DNA of 64,000 nucleotides, from assembly GCF_009765995.1 (NCBI RefSeq), contig NZ_LMUI01000019.1, positions 172,258 to 236,257 on the forward strand, read 5' to 3'. How positions within the stretch are numbered: the first letter of the stretch is position 1; the number at the start of each line of letters is the position of its first letter. The notes under the pieces were generated by a model that was given only the letters and a program-made list of their open reading frames with translations, did no database searches and was not told the DNA's origin. Of this stretch, positions 36,371 through 45,338 are shown piece by piece. The position numbers and the translations under genes are program-made. This DNA comes from Methylocapsa sp. S129 (GTDB lineage Bacteria > Pseudomonadota > Alphaproteobacteria > Rhizobiales > Beijerinckiaceae).

Positions 36371-36400
36371 CAGATGCTCTACCGATTGAGCTACGCGCTC
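36325..36400 (-). tRNA. tRNA-Lys(UUU)
   Basis: On the minus strand: acceptor GAGCGCG paired with CGCGCTC, D arm GCTC...GAGC, anticodon stem TCTGA/TCAGA with loop CTTTTAA (anticodon TTT), T arm GTGGG-TTCGAGT-CCCAC, discriminator A and an encoded CCA. It is 76 bases including CCA. All stems are perfect. It is the integration target of the island, with the 3' half supplied by the right attachment repeat. Confidence 0.96.
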
Positions 36401-36481
36401 CCTTCACGGGATGCGCAGTGCCTATAGCCTCGCCCCTCAAGGGTCAATAGAAAGCGCGGCGCGCTGATCGTGCGAAGGGGC

Positions 36482-37453
36482 TCAAGACGCCAGGCGCGCC
36501 GCCTTGAGGCGGGCGAAATCGTCTCCCGCGTGATGCGACGAGCGGGTCAGCGGCGAGGACGACACCAACAGGAAGCCTTTCGCCGCGCCGATCGTGGCGT
36601 AAGAGGCAAATTCTTCGGGCGTGATGAAACGCATCACCTGATGATGTTTGCGCGTTGGCTGCAAATATTGGCCGATTGTCAGAAAATCGACCTCGGCCGA
36701 ACGCAGATCATCCATCAATTGCAGCACTTCGTGGCGCTCCTCGCCAAGGCCGACCATGATGCCCGACTTGGTGAACATCGTCGGATCAAGCTCCTTGGCG
36801 CGCTGAAGCAGGCGTATCGAGTGGAAATAGCGGGCGCCGGGGCGGACGGTCAGATATTTCGAAGGGACCGTTTCGAGATTGTGGTTGAAAACATCGGGCC
36901 GCGCCGCAATCACCGCCTCCAGCGCGCCGTCCTTGCGCAGGAAATCGGGCGTCAGCACCTCGATCGTCGTCGCGGGAGAAACGGCGCGAATGGCGCGGAT
37001 CGTTCGCGCGAAGTGCTCAGCGCCGCCATCGGCCAGGTCATCGCGGTCGACCGAGGTCACCACGACATGCGCAAGGCCGAGCTTCGCGACGGCGTCGGCG
37101 ACCCGCTCCGGTTCGCCCGCCTCCAGCGCTTCGGGTAGGCCGGTGCGCACATTGCAGAAGGCGCAGGCCCTCGTGCACGTGTCGCCCATGATCATGAAGG
37201 TGGCGTGTTTCTTCTCCCAGCACTCGCCAATGTTGGGACAGCCCGCCTCCTCGCAGACGGTAACAAGACCGTGCTGACGCACGATCCTTTGCGTTTGCGC
37301 AAATTTCTCGGAGCCGGGCGCCTTGACCCGGATCCAATCCGGCTTTCTCGCGATCGGCTGATCGGGCCGATGCGCCTTTTCGGGGTGGCGCGTGCGATCG
37401 ATGGACCCGATTTTGCGCGGGTCATTGTTCAAGAGATCGAGCACGACAGTCAT
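36482..37453 (-). CDS. lipA: Lipoyl synthase
   Basis: A 323-residue radical-SAM enzyme. Auxiliary-cluster cysteines are in [20 protein letters not shown] and the SAM cluster in [10 protein letters not shown]. The C-terminal [10 protein letters not shown] supplies the conserved Arg-Ser-Ser. It inserts two sulfurs into octanoyl groups on lipoate-dependent enzymes. ATG 37453 gives the usual family length; a start eight codons earlier exists. It is the first core gene to the right of the island, leftward towards the tRNA. Confidence 0.97.
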   Translation of the reverse strand: MTVVLDLLNNDPRKIGSIDRTRHPEKAHRPDQPIARKPDWIRVKAPGSEKFAQTQRIVRQHGLVTVCEEAGCPNIGECWEKKHATFMIMGDTCTRACAFCNVRTGLPEALEAGEPERVADAVAKLGLAHVVVTSVDRDDLADGGAEHFARTIRAIRAVSPATTIEVLTPDFLRKDGALEAVIAARPDVFNHNLETVPSKYLTVRPGARYFHSIRLLQRAKELDPTMFTKSGIMVGLGEERHEVLQLMDDLRSAEVDFLTIGQYLQPTRKHHQVMRFITPEEFASYATIGAAKGFLLVSSSPLTRSSHHAGDDFARLKAARLAS

Positions 37454-37490
37454 CAGATGCCTCTGCGGCGCAGCCAATCAGCCACGTCGC

Positions 37491-37787
37491 CTATTGTTGT
37501 GGATAGACGCTTCGGCCGTGAATCAATTGCCAGATGAGAAGAACGATGATCGATCCGACCAGCGCGGCGAGGAAATGCTTGCCCGACCCGGCGACCGCAA
37601 AATGCAGAAAATTATCGGCGACATAGGAGCCAATCCACGAGCCGACGATGCCGACCAGGATGTTCGTGAGAATTCCGTGCCGGATTCCCAAAATCATGCC
37701 CGCGATCCATCCGGCAAGTCCGCCAATGATGATCAGCGAAAAAAAGCCGATATCCGGCGTCCCCAGCACACCCAACGGTTCATCCAT
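37491..37787 (-). CDS. GlsB/YeaQ/YmgE-family membrane protein
   Basis: A 98-residue protein with three hydrophobic segments and the family motifs IIGGLAGWIAGMILGIRHG and LTNILVGIVGSWIGSYVADN. It belongs to the transglycosylase-associated, stress-induced group of small inner-membrane proteins, whose molecular function is not established. It lies alone, leftward, between rsmB-like and lipA. Confidence 0.88.
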   Translation of the reverse strand: MDEPLGVLGTPDIGFFSLIIIGGLAGWIAGMILGIRHGILTNILVGIVGSWIGSYVADNFLHFAVAGSGKHFLAALVGSIIVLLIWQLIHGRSVYPQQ

Positions 37788-37888
37788 GACATTTCCCCAG
37801 TTCGTTGGCGCCCTGACGAAGGCAAAGCGCGTGGTTGCACCCTGCCAATATCTCAGACTTCACTGCGACAGGGAAGCGACGAAGCGCC

Positions 37889-39181
37889 TCATGAACGGGC
37901 CAGAGCCGCGATATAGAAGCCATCGGTGGCGGTTTGTAGGGGGCTGAGCCGCAATCCGACGCCTAATTTCGACGCCTGCGCCGCAAGGGCCGGCAGACCC
38001 GCCGACCGGGCGAGATGCGCGGCGCCGACCGGGAGAAAATCAGCGTGCTCGCCGAGAAAGGCGTCGATCTGATCCTCATTCTCGGCCCGCAACAGCGAGC
38101 AGGTGACATACAACAGCCGCCCGCCGGGTTTGACGAATTGCGCCGCCTGTTGAAGGGTTTCCTTTTGATTTTTAATGCGCTGCTCAAGCGCTCCGGGCCG
38201 CATCCGCCACTTGGCGTCGGGATTACGGCGCCAGGCGCCCGAGCCGCTGCAGGGCGCATCGACGAAGACGAGATCGCAGCGCCTCGCCAGGTCGCTTAAT
38301 ATGTCGCGCGGGCCCTTGGGCGCCCGCACTTGCACGTTGCGCACGCCGGCCCGTTCGAGGCGGTCGAAAATGGGCATCAGCCGCCGCCCGTCTGAATCGG
38401 TGGCGTAGATCTGGCCCTGATTGTTCATCATCGCGGCCAGGGCGAGGCTCTTGCCGCCCGCGCCCGCGCAAAGGTCGAGAACCTGGGCGCCGGGCGCGGC
38501 GCCCGACAGCAGCGCGGCCAGTTGCGAGCCTTCGTCCTGCACTTCCACAAGGCCTTTGGCGTAGGCGGGCTCGGCGGCAAGCGCCGGCCCTCTGCCCTCC
38601 GCGGTGATGGCGATCCGCAGGCCGACGGGCGAGAAGGGCGTCGGCTGGGGCGACAGATGGGCCAGCGAAGCCAGCGCCTTGTCGCGGTCGCCTTTAAGGG
38701 CGTTGACGCGCAAATCGACGGGAGCGCGCTCGGCAAGCGCCCTACCCTCGTCGGCGGCGGCGGCGCCAAAGCTCGCCTCGAAGGCGGCGCTCAGCCATTC
38801 GGGATAGTCGCCGCGCACATGCGCGGGCGCGTCATCGAGAACGCCATTCTCGAGCCGATCCTGCTCCCCGGCGCTCAACGGCGGCGGCGCATGGCCCTCG
38901 CCCGTGAACAGACGCGCGATATCGACGCCCGACTGGTCCCGCAATTGCTTGAGCGCGCCGATCACGCTGGCGCGCGCGCCCGCCTCGCCCATGATCCATG
39001 CGGAAGACGCCTTGCGCCGCAACGCGTCGTAGATGAGGCTGGCGATCGCCGAACGGTCGCCCGATCCAGCAAAACGATGGGCGATCCCCCAATCCTTGAT
39101 GGATTCGGCGGCGGGCCGCCGCCTTTCTTCGATATCGGTGAGGATCTCTATGGCGGCGGCGACACGCGCGGCGGGAATCAT
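37889..39181 (-). CDS. RsmB/NOP-family rRNA (cytosine-5) methyltransferase
   Basis: A 430-residue protein. The N-terminal third is a NusB-like helical region. The SAM-binding motif is QVLDLCAGAGGKSLALAAMM. Catalytic motif IV is FVDAPCSGSGAWRRNPDAKW and motif VI YVTCSLLRAEN, giving the two cysteines of m5C methyltransferases. It probably methylates 16S rRNA cytosine 967. It is leftward. The start ATG 39181 faces the divergent small lipoprotein gene. Confidence 0.9.
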   Translation of the reverse strand: MIPAARVAAAIEILTDIEERRRPAAESIKDWGIAHRFAGSGDRSAIASLIYDALRRKASSAWIMGEAGARASVIGALKQLRDQSGVDIARLFTGEGHAPPPLSAGEQDRLENGVLDDAPAHVRGDYPEWLSAAFEASFGAAAADEGRALAERAPVDLRVNALKGDRDKALASLAHLSPQPTPFSPVGLRIAITAEGRGPALAAEPAYAKGLVEVQDEGSQLAALLSGAAPGAQVLDLCAGAGGKSLALAAMMNNQGQIYATDSDGRRLMPIFDRLERAGVRNVQVRAPKGPRDILSDLARRCDLVFVDAPCSGSGAWRRNPDAKWRMRPGALEQRIKNQKETLQQAAQFVKPGGRLLYVTCSLLRAENEDQIDAFLGEHADFLPVGAAHLARSAGLPALAAQASKLGVGLRLSPLQTATDGFYIAALARS

Positions 39182-39292
39182 TGCGCGGCCATCGGCGAAT
39201 TATGGCGAGCGACCCAAAACCGACATGATTGGGGTGATAGGGAGGACGGCGCGCGATAAGCAGGCGCCTTCATTTCATGGTTTGGAGATATC

Positions 39293-39448
39293 ATGGCCAC
39301 TTTCATCCGATCCCTTGTCGCCGTTGGTTTGGCGCTGTCCCTCGCCGCCTGCGCAGCCGCGCCGCCCCCGCCGCAAGCAGACTTGAACCCGCCGCCCCGT
39401 AAGCAGCTCGACGCCAAGACCCAGCTCGAAACGGGCCGCACCTACTGA
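39293..39448 (+). CDS. Very small proline-rich lipoprotein
   Basis: A 51-residue frame with GGAG seven bases before ATG 39293. The signal MATFIRSLVAVGLALSLAAC carries lipobox LAAC (Cys20). The mature part is about 31 residues (AAAPPPPQADLNPPPRKQLD and a short polar end). It resembles other tiny entericidin-like or linker lipoproteins of alphaproteobacteria, but the function is unknown. A short hairpin at 39488-39511 (ggcggtcg/cgaccgcc) may end its transcript. Confidence 0.65.
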   Translation: MATFIRSLVAVGLALSLAACAAAPPPPQADLNPPPRKQLDAKTQLETGRTY

Positions 39449-39630
39449 AGGCGGCGTAAGACCGAGACGAGGACGGCGAAGCGATGTGGCGGTCGAGGTC
39501 CAACGACCGCCGCGAATGGCGCCTGCACGCCTGGCGGCCGGTGAGAGCGGCTTCTAGACGGTATGACGCTGGAAAGCACGTCATTTTCTGACCGTCGCCC
39601 GATTGGCCCCGTTTGCGCGGGGAACGCCGG

Positions 39631-40353
39631 TTACTTGGTCGCCGCGGCGAGAAACGCCCGCCTTGCGTCGGGCATGGGCAGCCCGCGCGGGCCAAACAGA
39701 TTGCGCTCGAGGAAAAATCCCGTCAGGCGGAAAGCGTCGGCAAGCTCGCTCACTGTCGGTGCCGCGAGAGAATCGTCCGAGCGAAGAAACGCCGGCAGCG
39801 CCAGCAATTTGTCGCGCCAGGGCGCGCCGGCCGATGCGCTGACGGCGCGGCCGGATTTGGGCGAGACATAGATCAGATCGTCGCGCGACCCCGAGGCCGC
39901 GCAACGCTCCAGATCGAGCTGGAAGCCGCATTCGGCGAGCACCTGCAATTCGAAGCGCGCGAGCAGGGTTGGCGCGACATCGGCAAGATCAAGATGGTCG
40001 GCGATGATCTCGAGCGCTTCATGCAGGGATTCGTGAGGGTCGCGCTCGGGCAGCAGCCTCAGCAGGGCGCCAAGATAGCTGACGCCGGCCAGCGCCAGGC
40101 CGCTGGCGATCAACCGCCCCGCCCTGAGATGGAGCGGCTCGATGGCGTAGCTGCCCAGATGTTCGTCGAGCCGCGCGCGCCAGACGAGGCCTAGCGAATT
40201 GCCGGGCTGCAGCAGGCTTTGGAAACGGGTCGAACGACCGCCCCGCACAAGGCCCAGATGGCGCCCATGCGCCTTGGTCAGCGTTTCGATGATGGCCGAG
40301 GTTTCGCCGTGGCGCTTGACGCCGATGACGAGCCCCTCGTCGCGCCATTCCAA
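39631..40353 (-). CDS. recO: DNA repair protein RecO
   Basis: A 240-residue protein. The N-terminal OB fold is MEWRDEGLVIGVKRHGETSA then IIETLTKAHGRHLGLVRGG, followed by the helical domain (LLARFELQVLAECGFQLDLE). It loads RecA in the RecFOR pathway. It is downstream of era and rnc on the same strand, the usual alphaproteobacterial order, but here an MFS gene is inserted between era and recO. The zinc-type cysteines of some RecO proteins are mostly missing. Confidence 0.93.
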   Translation of the reverse strand: MEWRDEGLVIGVKRHGETSAIIETLTKAHGRHLGLVRGGRSTRFQSLLQPGNSLGLVWRARLDEHLGSYAIEPLHLRAGRLIASGLALAGVSYLGALLRLLPERDPHESLHEALEIIADHLDLADVAPTLLARFELQVLAECGFQLDLERCAASGSRDDLIYVSPKSGRAVSASAGAPWRDKLLALPAFLRSDDSLAAPTVSELADAFRLTGFFLERNLFGPRGLPMPDARRAFLAAATK

Positions 40354-40366
40354 TGTTCAGACTCCC

Positions 40367-41617
40367 TCAATTGTTCGCGAGATGACGCGGCGGCGGCGTC
40401 CTTGCAAGGCGTAGCGCGACGATCAGTGCGCCGCATGCCAGCGCGCCGATCCACCCGGCGACGCCGGGCCAGCCGGCGCGCGAGAAAAACCAACCGCCCG
40501 CCGAACCGGCGACGCTCGATCCGAGATAATAGAAGAAAAGATAGAGCGCGGAAGCTTGCGCTTTCGCCTTTTCCGCGCGCAGGCCCACCCAGCTTGACGC
40601 GATCGAATGCGCGCCGAAAAACCCCGCGGTGACGAGCGCGACGCCCAATATGATTGCGATGAGATTGTCGGGCAGCGTCGCCGCCACGCCGGCGAGCATC
40701 ATCGCCATCGCGATCCATAAAATCCGCCGCCGCCCAAAACGGCCGGCAAGATCGCCCATCGCCGTCGCGCTGACGGTTCCCGCGAGATAGAGAATGAAGA
40801 TGAGCCCGATCGTCGTCTGGCTCAGCGAAAACGGCGCTTCAAGCAGCCGGTAGCCGATGTAATTATAGACGCAGACGAACCCGCCCATCAGCAGGAAGGC
40901 CGCAAGGAACAGAAGCCGCAGGCCCGGATCGGCGAAATGGCTGATCAGGGAGGCCCATAGGGCGCGAAGATTGGGCCGTTGCGGCGTAAAGCGGCGCGAT
41001 TCCGGCAGGATGATCGCCAGCAGGCCGGCGCTGGCGAGCCCCATGGCGCCGACGACGAGGATGCCGAGGCGCCAGTCGCCCCGATCGGCGAGAACGGCGA
41101 CGGCCAACCGGCCCGCCAGGCCGCCAAGGCCGCTGCCGGCGACATAAAGCCCCATCGCCAGACCGATCGCCTTGCCGTCCATTTCATCGCCGAGATAGGC
41201 CATGGCGACGGCCGGCAGCCCCGACAGCGCCAGCCCGGTCAGCGCCCTCAGCAGGATGAGTTGCGTCCAGTCTTGCGAAAACGCGGCGAGCATGGTCGCG
41301 GCGGAGGAAGCAGCGAGCGATGCGACCATCACGCGCTTGCGGCCGAGAATTTCGGAAATCGTGCCCGCCGCGATCATCGATATCGCCAGAACGCCCGTCG
41401 TCGCCGAAAGCGACAGGCTGCTGACGGCGGGCGAAACATGGAAGATGCGCGAAAACACAGGCAGCAACGGCTGCACGCTGTAGAGGAGCGCGAAGGTCGA
41501 AAACCCGCCGAAGAACAGCGCCGCCGTCGCGCGCAGAAAACCCGCGCCGCCGCGCGCGATCTTGGAGACGCCCCCTTCTGGCGAGGTTGAGGGGCTCGCG
41601 GGAATCGGCGCGTCCAA
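40367..41617 (-). CDS. MFS transporter (YnfM-like)
   Basis: About 416 residues with twelve hydrophobic segments. Typical MFS stretches are GFSTFALLYSVQPLLPVFSR, ISEILGRKRVMVASLAASSA and AMGDLAGRFGRRRILWIAMA (the A-like motif between segments). The overall pattern is like the YnfM efflux branch. No ATG fits near the N-terminus. TTG 41617, which has GAGGG upstream and lies just after the era stop, is the best start, though the frame runs open well into era. It lies 14 bases before recO. Substrate unknown. Confidence 0.82.
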   Translation of the reverse strand: MDAPIPASPSTSPEGGVSKIARGGAGFLRATAALFFGGFSTFALLYSVQPLLPVFSRIFHVSPAVSSLSLSATTGVLAISMIAAGTISEILGRKRVMVASLAASSAATMLAAFSQDWTQLILLRALTGLALSGLPAVAMAYLGDEMDGKAIGLAMGLYVAGSGLGGLAGRLAVAVLADRGDWRLGILVVGAMGLASAGLLAIILPESRRFTPQRPNLRALWASLISHFADPGLRLLFLAAFLLMGGFVCVYNYIGYRLLEAPFSLSQTTIGLIFILYLAGTVSATAMGDLAGRFGRRRILWIAMAMMLAGVAATLPDNLIAIILGVALVTAGFFGAHSIASSWVGLRAEKAKAQASALYLFFYYLGSSVAGSAGGWFFSRAGWPGVAGWIGALACGALIVALRLARTPPPRHLANN

Positions 41618-41627
41618 CGCTTGGCCC

Positions 41628-42599
41628 TCAGCTCTTGGGAAACTCCAGCCCCATCGCGCGGTAGCGTTCGGGATCGTCGAGCCAGTTGGCGCGCACTTTG
41701 ACGAACAGAAAGAGATGGACCGGCCCGTCGTTCGCCTCGGCGATCTCTTTGCGCGCCGCCGTGCCGATCGATTTGATGGTCCGACCGCCTTCGCCGAGGA
41801 CGATTTTCTTGTGGCTGTCGCGCGAGACGAAAATCGTCTGCTCGATGCGCACGGACCCGTCCGGCAATTCTTTCCAACTGTCGGTCTCGACGGTTGCTTG
41901 ATAAGGCAATTCGTCGTGCAGGCGCTCGAATAATTTCTCACGCGTAATTTCCGCCGCCAGCGCGCGGATCGGCGCGTCGGTGATCTGATCTTCGGGATAG
42001 AGCCAGGGACCGGGCGCCATCATGCGGCCGAGGCGCTCGCGCAATTGATCGAGGCCGTCGCCGGTGACGGCGCTGATCATGAATGTTTCTTCAAACTTGA
42101 GCGTGGCGTTGAGCTTTTCGGCAAGCGCCAGCAGCGTCGGACGGTCCACCAGGTCGATCTTGTTGAGCACGAGGACTTTGCGCGTCGTGCTCTCGTTCAA
42201 GGCGCGCACGATCGTCTCGGTCTGCTCGCTCAAGGCATGCGGGGCGCTGGCGTGGGGCGTATCCGAAGACGCCGCGCCGCGATCGGTCTTCGCCGATCCG
42301 CTCAGCTCCTGCCGCGCATCGATCAGCAGCGCCAGCACGTCGGCGTCCGCCGCCGCCCCCCAGGCCGACGCGGCCATCGCGCGATCGAGCCGGCGTTTGG
42401 GCGCAAACAGGCCTGGCGTATCGACGAAGATGATTTGCGCGGCGCCCTCGATCACAATGCCGCGCACCGTCGTGCGCGTCGTTTGCGCCTTTCGAGACAC
42501 GACCGAGACTTTGGAGCCGACCAGCGCGTTGATCAAAGTCGACTTGCCGGCGTTCGGCGCCCCGATCAAAGCAACGAAGCCACAGGATGTGTCGGTCAT
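41628..42599 (-). CDS. era: GTPase Era
   Basis: A 323-residue protein. GTPase motifs are G1 GAPNAGKSTL, G3 DTPGLF and G4 NKIDL. The C-terminal KH domain contains FVSRDSHKKIVLGEGGRTIK. Era binds the 3' end of 16S rRNA and helps mature the 30S subunit. The protein is longer than typical (about 300) because of a low-complexity Ser/Ala/Asp insert around residues 95-125, between G3 and G4. It overlaps rnc by four bases. Confidence 0.96.
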   Translation of the reverse strand: MTDTSCGFVALIGAPNAGKSTLINALVGSKVSVVSRKAQTTRTTVRGIVIEGAAQIIFVDTPGLFAPKRRLDRAMAASAWGAAADADVLALLIDARQELSGSAKTDRGAASSDTPHASAPHALSEQTETIVRALNESTTRKVLVLNKIDLVDRPTLLALAEKLNATLKFEETFMISAVTGDGLDQLRERLGRMMAPGPWLYPEDQITDAPIRALAAEITREKLFERLHDELPYQATVETDSWKELPDGSVRIEQTIFVSRDSHKKIVLGEGGRTIKSIGTAARKEIAEANDGPVHLFLFVKVRANWLDDPERYRAMGLEFPKS

Positions 42600-43306
42600 G
42601 AATTTTCCATTCCGGCCTGACGCGCCATGAAAGCTTGCGCCGCGGCCTGTTCGGCGGCGCGTTTGGAGGACGCCGAACCCTGCGCCGGCGCAAAGCCCTC
42701 CAGCGACACTTGAATCGTGAACTGGGGCGCATGCGGCGGGCCGGAGCGATCGATTTCAATATAGGTCGGCGCGTTAAGGGCGCGCGCCTGCGCCCATTCC
42801 TGCATCGCGGTCTTGGCGTCGCGCTCGGGCTCCTCGACCGCATACATGCGGGCGCGCCATGACCGCGCGATCAATTGCCGCGCCGCGTCGAAGCCGGCCT
42901 CGACGAACACCGCGCCGATCAAAGATTCCGCGATATCCGAGAGGATCGCCGCTTTCTTGCGCCCACCCGCCTGCGCCTCGCCAACGCCGAGTACGACATG
43001 CGGGCCGACCTCCCATTCCTTGGCCACTTCCGCGCAGGTTTCGCGCCGCACCAGCGCGGCTAGGCGCATCGACAGCTCTCCTTCGCTAGCTTGCGGAAAG
43101 GCCTCGTAGAGCATTGCCGCGACAGCCAGACCGAGGACGCGATCGCCCAGGAACTCCAGCCGCTGATAGGAATCGAGCCGACCTTGCCTGCCTGTGGCTG
43201 GGGCCGAAAGGTGAGTCAGCGCGCGCGCGGCGAGTTCGGCATCCCTGAATTTATAGCCGAGCCGGGCTTCGAGATCAGTGAGCGCGGCCTTTTCTTTTCT
43301 GGCCAT
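42596..43306 (-). CDS. rnc: Ribonuclease III
   Basis: A 236-residue protein. The catalytic domain contains LEFLGDRVLGLAVAAMLYEA and a second acidic cluster, SDIAESLIGAVFVEAGFDAA. The C-terminal double-stranded RNA-binding domain begins near residue 160 (PTYIEIDRSGPPHAPQFTIQ) and ends KRAAEQAAAQAFM. Its ATG directly follows the lepB stop (TAGATG), and its stop overlaps era. Confidence 0.96.
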   Translation of the reverse strand: MARKEKAALTDLEARLGYKFRDAELAARALTHLSAPATGRQGRLDSYQRLEFLGDRVLGLAVAAMLYEAFPQASEGELSMRLAALVRRETCAEVAKEWEVGPHVVLGVGEAQAGGRKKAAILSDIAESLIGAVFVEAGFDAARQLIARSWRARMYAVEEPERDAKTAMQEWAQARALNAPTYIEIDRSGPPHAPQFTIQVSLEGFAPAQGSASSKRAAEQAAAQAFMARQAGMENS

Positions 43307-44113
43307 CTATCGGACCGGCTGGAACAGGCGGTCCCAGCGAATGGCCCACGTCCCGCCCGAATTATCCTTGGCCGGGCTCTCGCTGCCGACCGAGAAAAAG
43401 ACCATCTCCGCCCGGCCTATGAAATTGTCGAAAGGCACGAAGCCAACGCCCTGCTGCTCGGCCGCGAGGCGTGAATCGTTGGAATTGTCGCGATTGTCGC
43501 CCATCATGAAATAATTGCCTGGCGGCACTGTATAGACATTGGTGTTGTCCCAATAGCCCTCGTCGCCGTCCATCTGGATGATTTCATGTTTGACGCCGCC
43601 CGGCAGCGTTTCCTCATAATGGGGAACATCGATCGGGCTGCCAAAATGGCCGAGCGTCGAATAGGGCGGCAGCGGCGTGCGTTCGACGATCGTTCCGTTG
43701 ATGTAGAGCCTGCTGTGGCGCAACTGGATGGTGTCGCCGGGCAGGCCGATGAGGCGCTTGATATAGTCGGTTTGGCCGTCGCGCGGCAGCTTGAATACGA
43801 TGACGTCGCCACGTTTGGGCTGAGACGCGAATAGGCGGCCCGGCATGGCGGCCGGCGCAAGATCCAAAAACGAGGGCAGCGAGAAATGCGAATAACCGTA
43901 CGAATATTTTGACACGAATACGTAGTCGCCAATCAGCAAAGTCGGAATCAAGGAACCGGAAGGAATATTGAACGGCTGGAACAAGAGGAGACGGCCGGCG
44001 ACCAGGATCAATGCCGCCAGAGCAGCGAAGGCGATCGTCCCAAGACCGCCCTCTCTAGTCTTTTTTGCAGCGGCTTCGAAATCGCCGCTCTTCAAACTTG
44101 CCGGCTCCGTCAT
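43307..44113 (-). CDS. lepB: Signal peptidase I, copy 1
   Basis: About 268 residues. There is one N-terminal membrane segment, then the catalytic Ser in FNIPSGSLIPTLLIGDYVFV and the Lys dyad region KRGDVIVFKLPRDGQTDYIK then RLIGLPGD. Box E is YFMMGDNRDNSNDSR. It cleaves signal peptides at the periplasmic face. ATG 44113 (MTEPASLK) parallels the second copy; an ATG seven codons earlier is also in frame. The lepB-rnc-era order is the ancestral one. Confidence 0.94.
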   Translation of the reverse strand: MTEPASLKSGDFEAAAKKTREGGLGTIAFAALAALILVAGRLLLFQPFNIPSGSLIPTLLIGDYVFVSKYSYGYSHFSLPSFLDLAPAAMPGRLFASQPKRGDVIVFKLPRDGQTDYIKRLIGLPGDTIQLRHSRLYINGTIVERTPLPPYSTLGHFGSPIDVPHYEETLPGGVKHEIIQMDGDEGYWDNTNVYTVPPGNYFMMGDNRDNSNDSRLAAEQQGVGFVPFDNFIGRAEMVFFSVGSESPAKDNSGGTWAIRWDRLFQPVR

Positions 44114-44249
44114 ATCGATATCGAACCTTTCCATCCGCGACCGGCGGCCGACCGGCGCATTCTGTCAGGCAAACAAACGCCATACCAGCGCACAACGCGT
44201 CGGCCAAGCGTCCCGGCAGACGCCCCTTACGGGCCGATATGAAGAAAAG

Positions 44250-44271
44250 GAGGCGGCCCGAAGGCCGCCTC
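44250..44271 (-). terminator. Rho-independent terminator after lepB copy 2
   Basis: A perfect 9-bp stem gaggcggcc/ggccgcctc with a 4-base loop. On the minus strand it is followed by cttttcttc. It lies 50 bases after the stop of the second lepB gene. Confidence 0.8.
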
Positions 44272-44320
44272 TCGAATAGAATCGCCCATCAGCGCGGCAT
44301 CAATAACTTCCGAAGCGATC

Positions 44321-45127
44321 CTATCGGACCGGCTGGAACAGGCGATGCCAGCGCACAATCCAGGGCCAGCGCCAGAATTGCCAGGCCGGCTCGCCCTCCT
44401 CGACCGAAAAGAAGATTACCTCGGCGCGGCCGATGAGATTGTCGAAGGGCACGAAGCCGACGCCTTCTTCTGGCGGAAAACGTGAATCGAGCGAATTATC
44501 GCGATTGTCGCCCATCATGAAATAATTGCCCGCGGGCACTTCATAAACGGGGGTGTTGCTTTTTTCGCCCTCGTCGCCGCTGATCTGAATGATTTCGTGT
44601 TTGACGCCGCCCGGCAGCGTCTCCTCATAATGGGGAACCTCGATGGGGCGGCCAAAATTGCCCGACATCGGATAGGGCGGCAGCGGCGTGCGCTCGGCGA
44701 CCGTCCCGTTGATATAGAGGCGACCGTGAATCATCTGGACCTTGTCGCCCGGCAGACCGATCAGACGCTTGATATAGTCGGTCTCGCCGTCGCGCGGCAG
44801 CTTGAACACGATGATGTCGCCACGCTTGGGTTGTGACGCGAAGAGCCGGCCCGGCATCGATCCGGGGAGCAGATCCAGAAACGACGGCAGCGAAAAATGC
44901 GAATAACCGTATGAATATTTCGAAACGAAGAGGTAATCGCCGATCAGCAACGTCGGGGTCAGGGAGCCCGAGGGAATATTGAACGGCTGGAACAGCAAAG
45001 TGCGGATGACAAGCGCGATCAGCAGCGCCTGAACGATGACTTTAATCGTCTCCCAGAGACCGCCCTCGTTCGACTTTTTTGAGGCGACGTCGTAATCGCC
45101 GCCTCTCAGACTTGCCGGCTCCGTCAT
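44321..45127 (-). CDS. lepB: Signal peptidase I, copy 2
   Basis: About 268 residues, very similar to copy 1 from the catalytic SGSLTPTLLIGDYLFVSKYS onward, but with a different membrane segment (VIVQALLIALVIRTLLFQPF). The catalytic Lys region (TDYIKRLIGLPGD) and YFMMGDNRDNSLDSR are intact. ATG 45127 (MTEPASLR) is chosen; a start nine codons earlier is possible. It lies upstream of copy 1 with its own terminator between, so the two are tandem duplicates transcribed separately. Confidence 0.94.
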   Translation of the reverse strand: MTEPASLRGGDYDVASKKSNEGGLWETIKVIVQALLIALVIRTLLFQPFNIPSGSLTPTLLIGDYLFVSKYSYGYSHFSLPSFLDLLPGSMPGRLFASQPKRGDIIVFKLPRDGETDYIKRLIGLPGDKVQMIHGRLYINGTVAERTPLPPYPMSGNFGRPIEVPHYEETLPGGVKHEIIQISGDEGEKSNTPVYEVPAGNYFMMGDNRDNSLDSRFPPEEGVGFVPFDNLIGRAEVIFFSVEEGEPAWQFWRWPWIVRWHRLFQPVR

Positions 45128-45277
45128 CAGCGTATCAAACCTTTCCGTCCGCAACCGGCGCCCGGCCAGCGCGACTTGTCCAACAAACAGACCCTATACG
45201 CGCGCGCAGCGCGTCAGCCAAGCGTCAACAGCAGGCCCGTCGCGCCTTAAGTTCACAAAGCCGGCTACTAAGAAAAA

Positions 45278-45299
45278 GAGGCGGCCCTAAGGCCGCCCC
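45278..45299 (-). terminator. Rho-independent terminator after the BMP-protein gene
   Basis: Stem ggcggcc/ggccgcc (45280-45286 and 45291-45297) with loop ctaa. On the minus strand it is followed by ctctttttctt. It lies 40 bases after the stop of the BMP binding-protein gene. The stem sequence is nearly the same as the terminator at 44250. Confidence 0.78.
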
Positions 45300-45338
45300 T
45301 CGAAATCCGAGCCCAAATGCTCATCGCGAACTCTGGGT

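Noticed and set aside
40367..41941. Extending the MFS protein upstream through the era gene
   Set aside because: The first 108 codons lie inside era in another frame and have no MFS character; a start after the era stop fits better.
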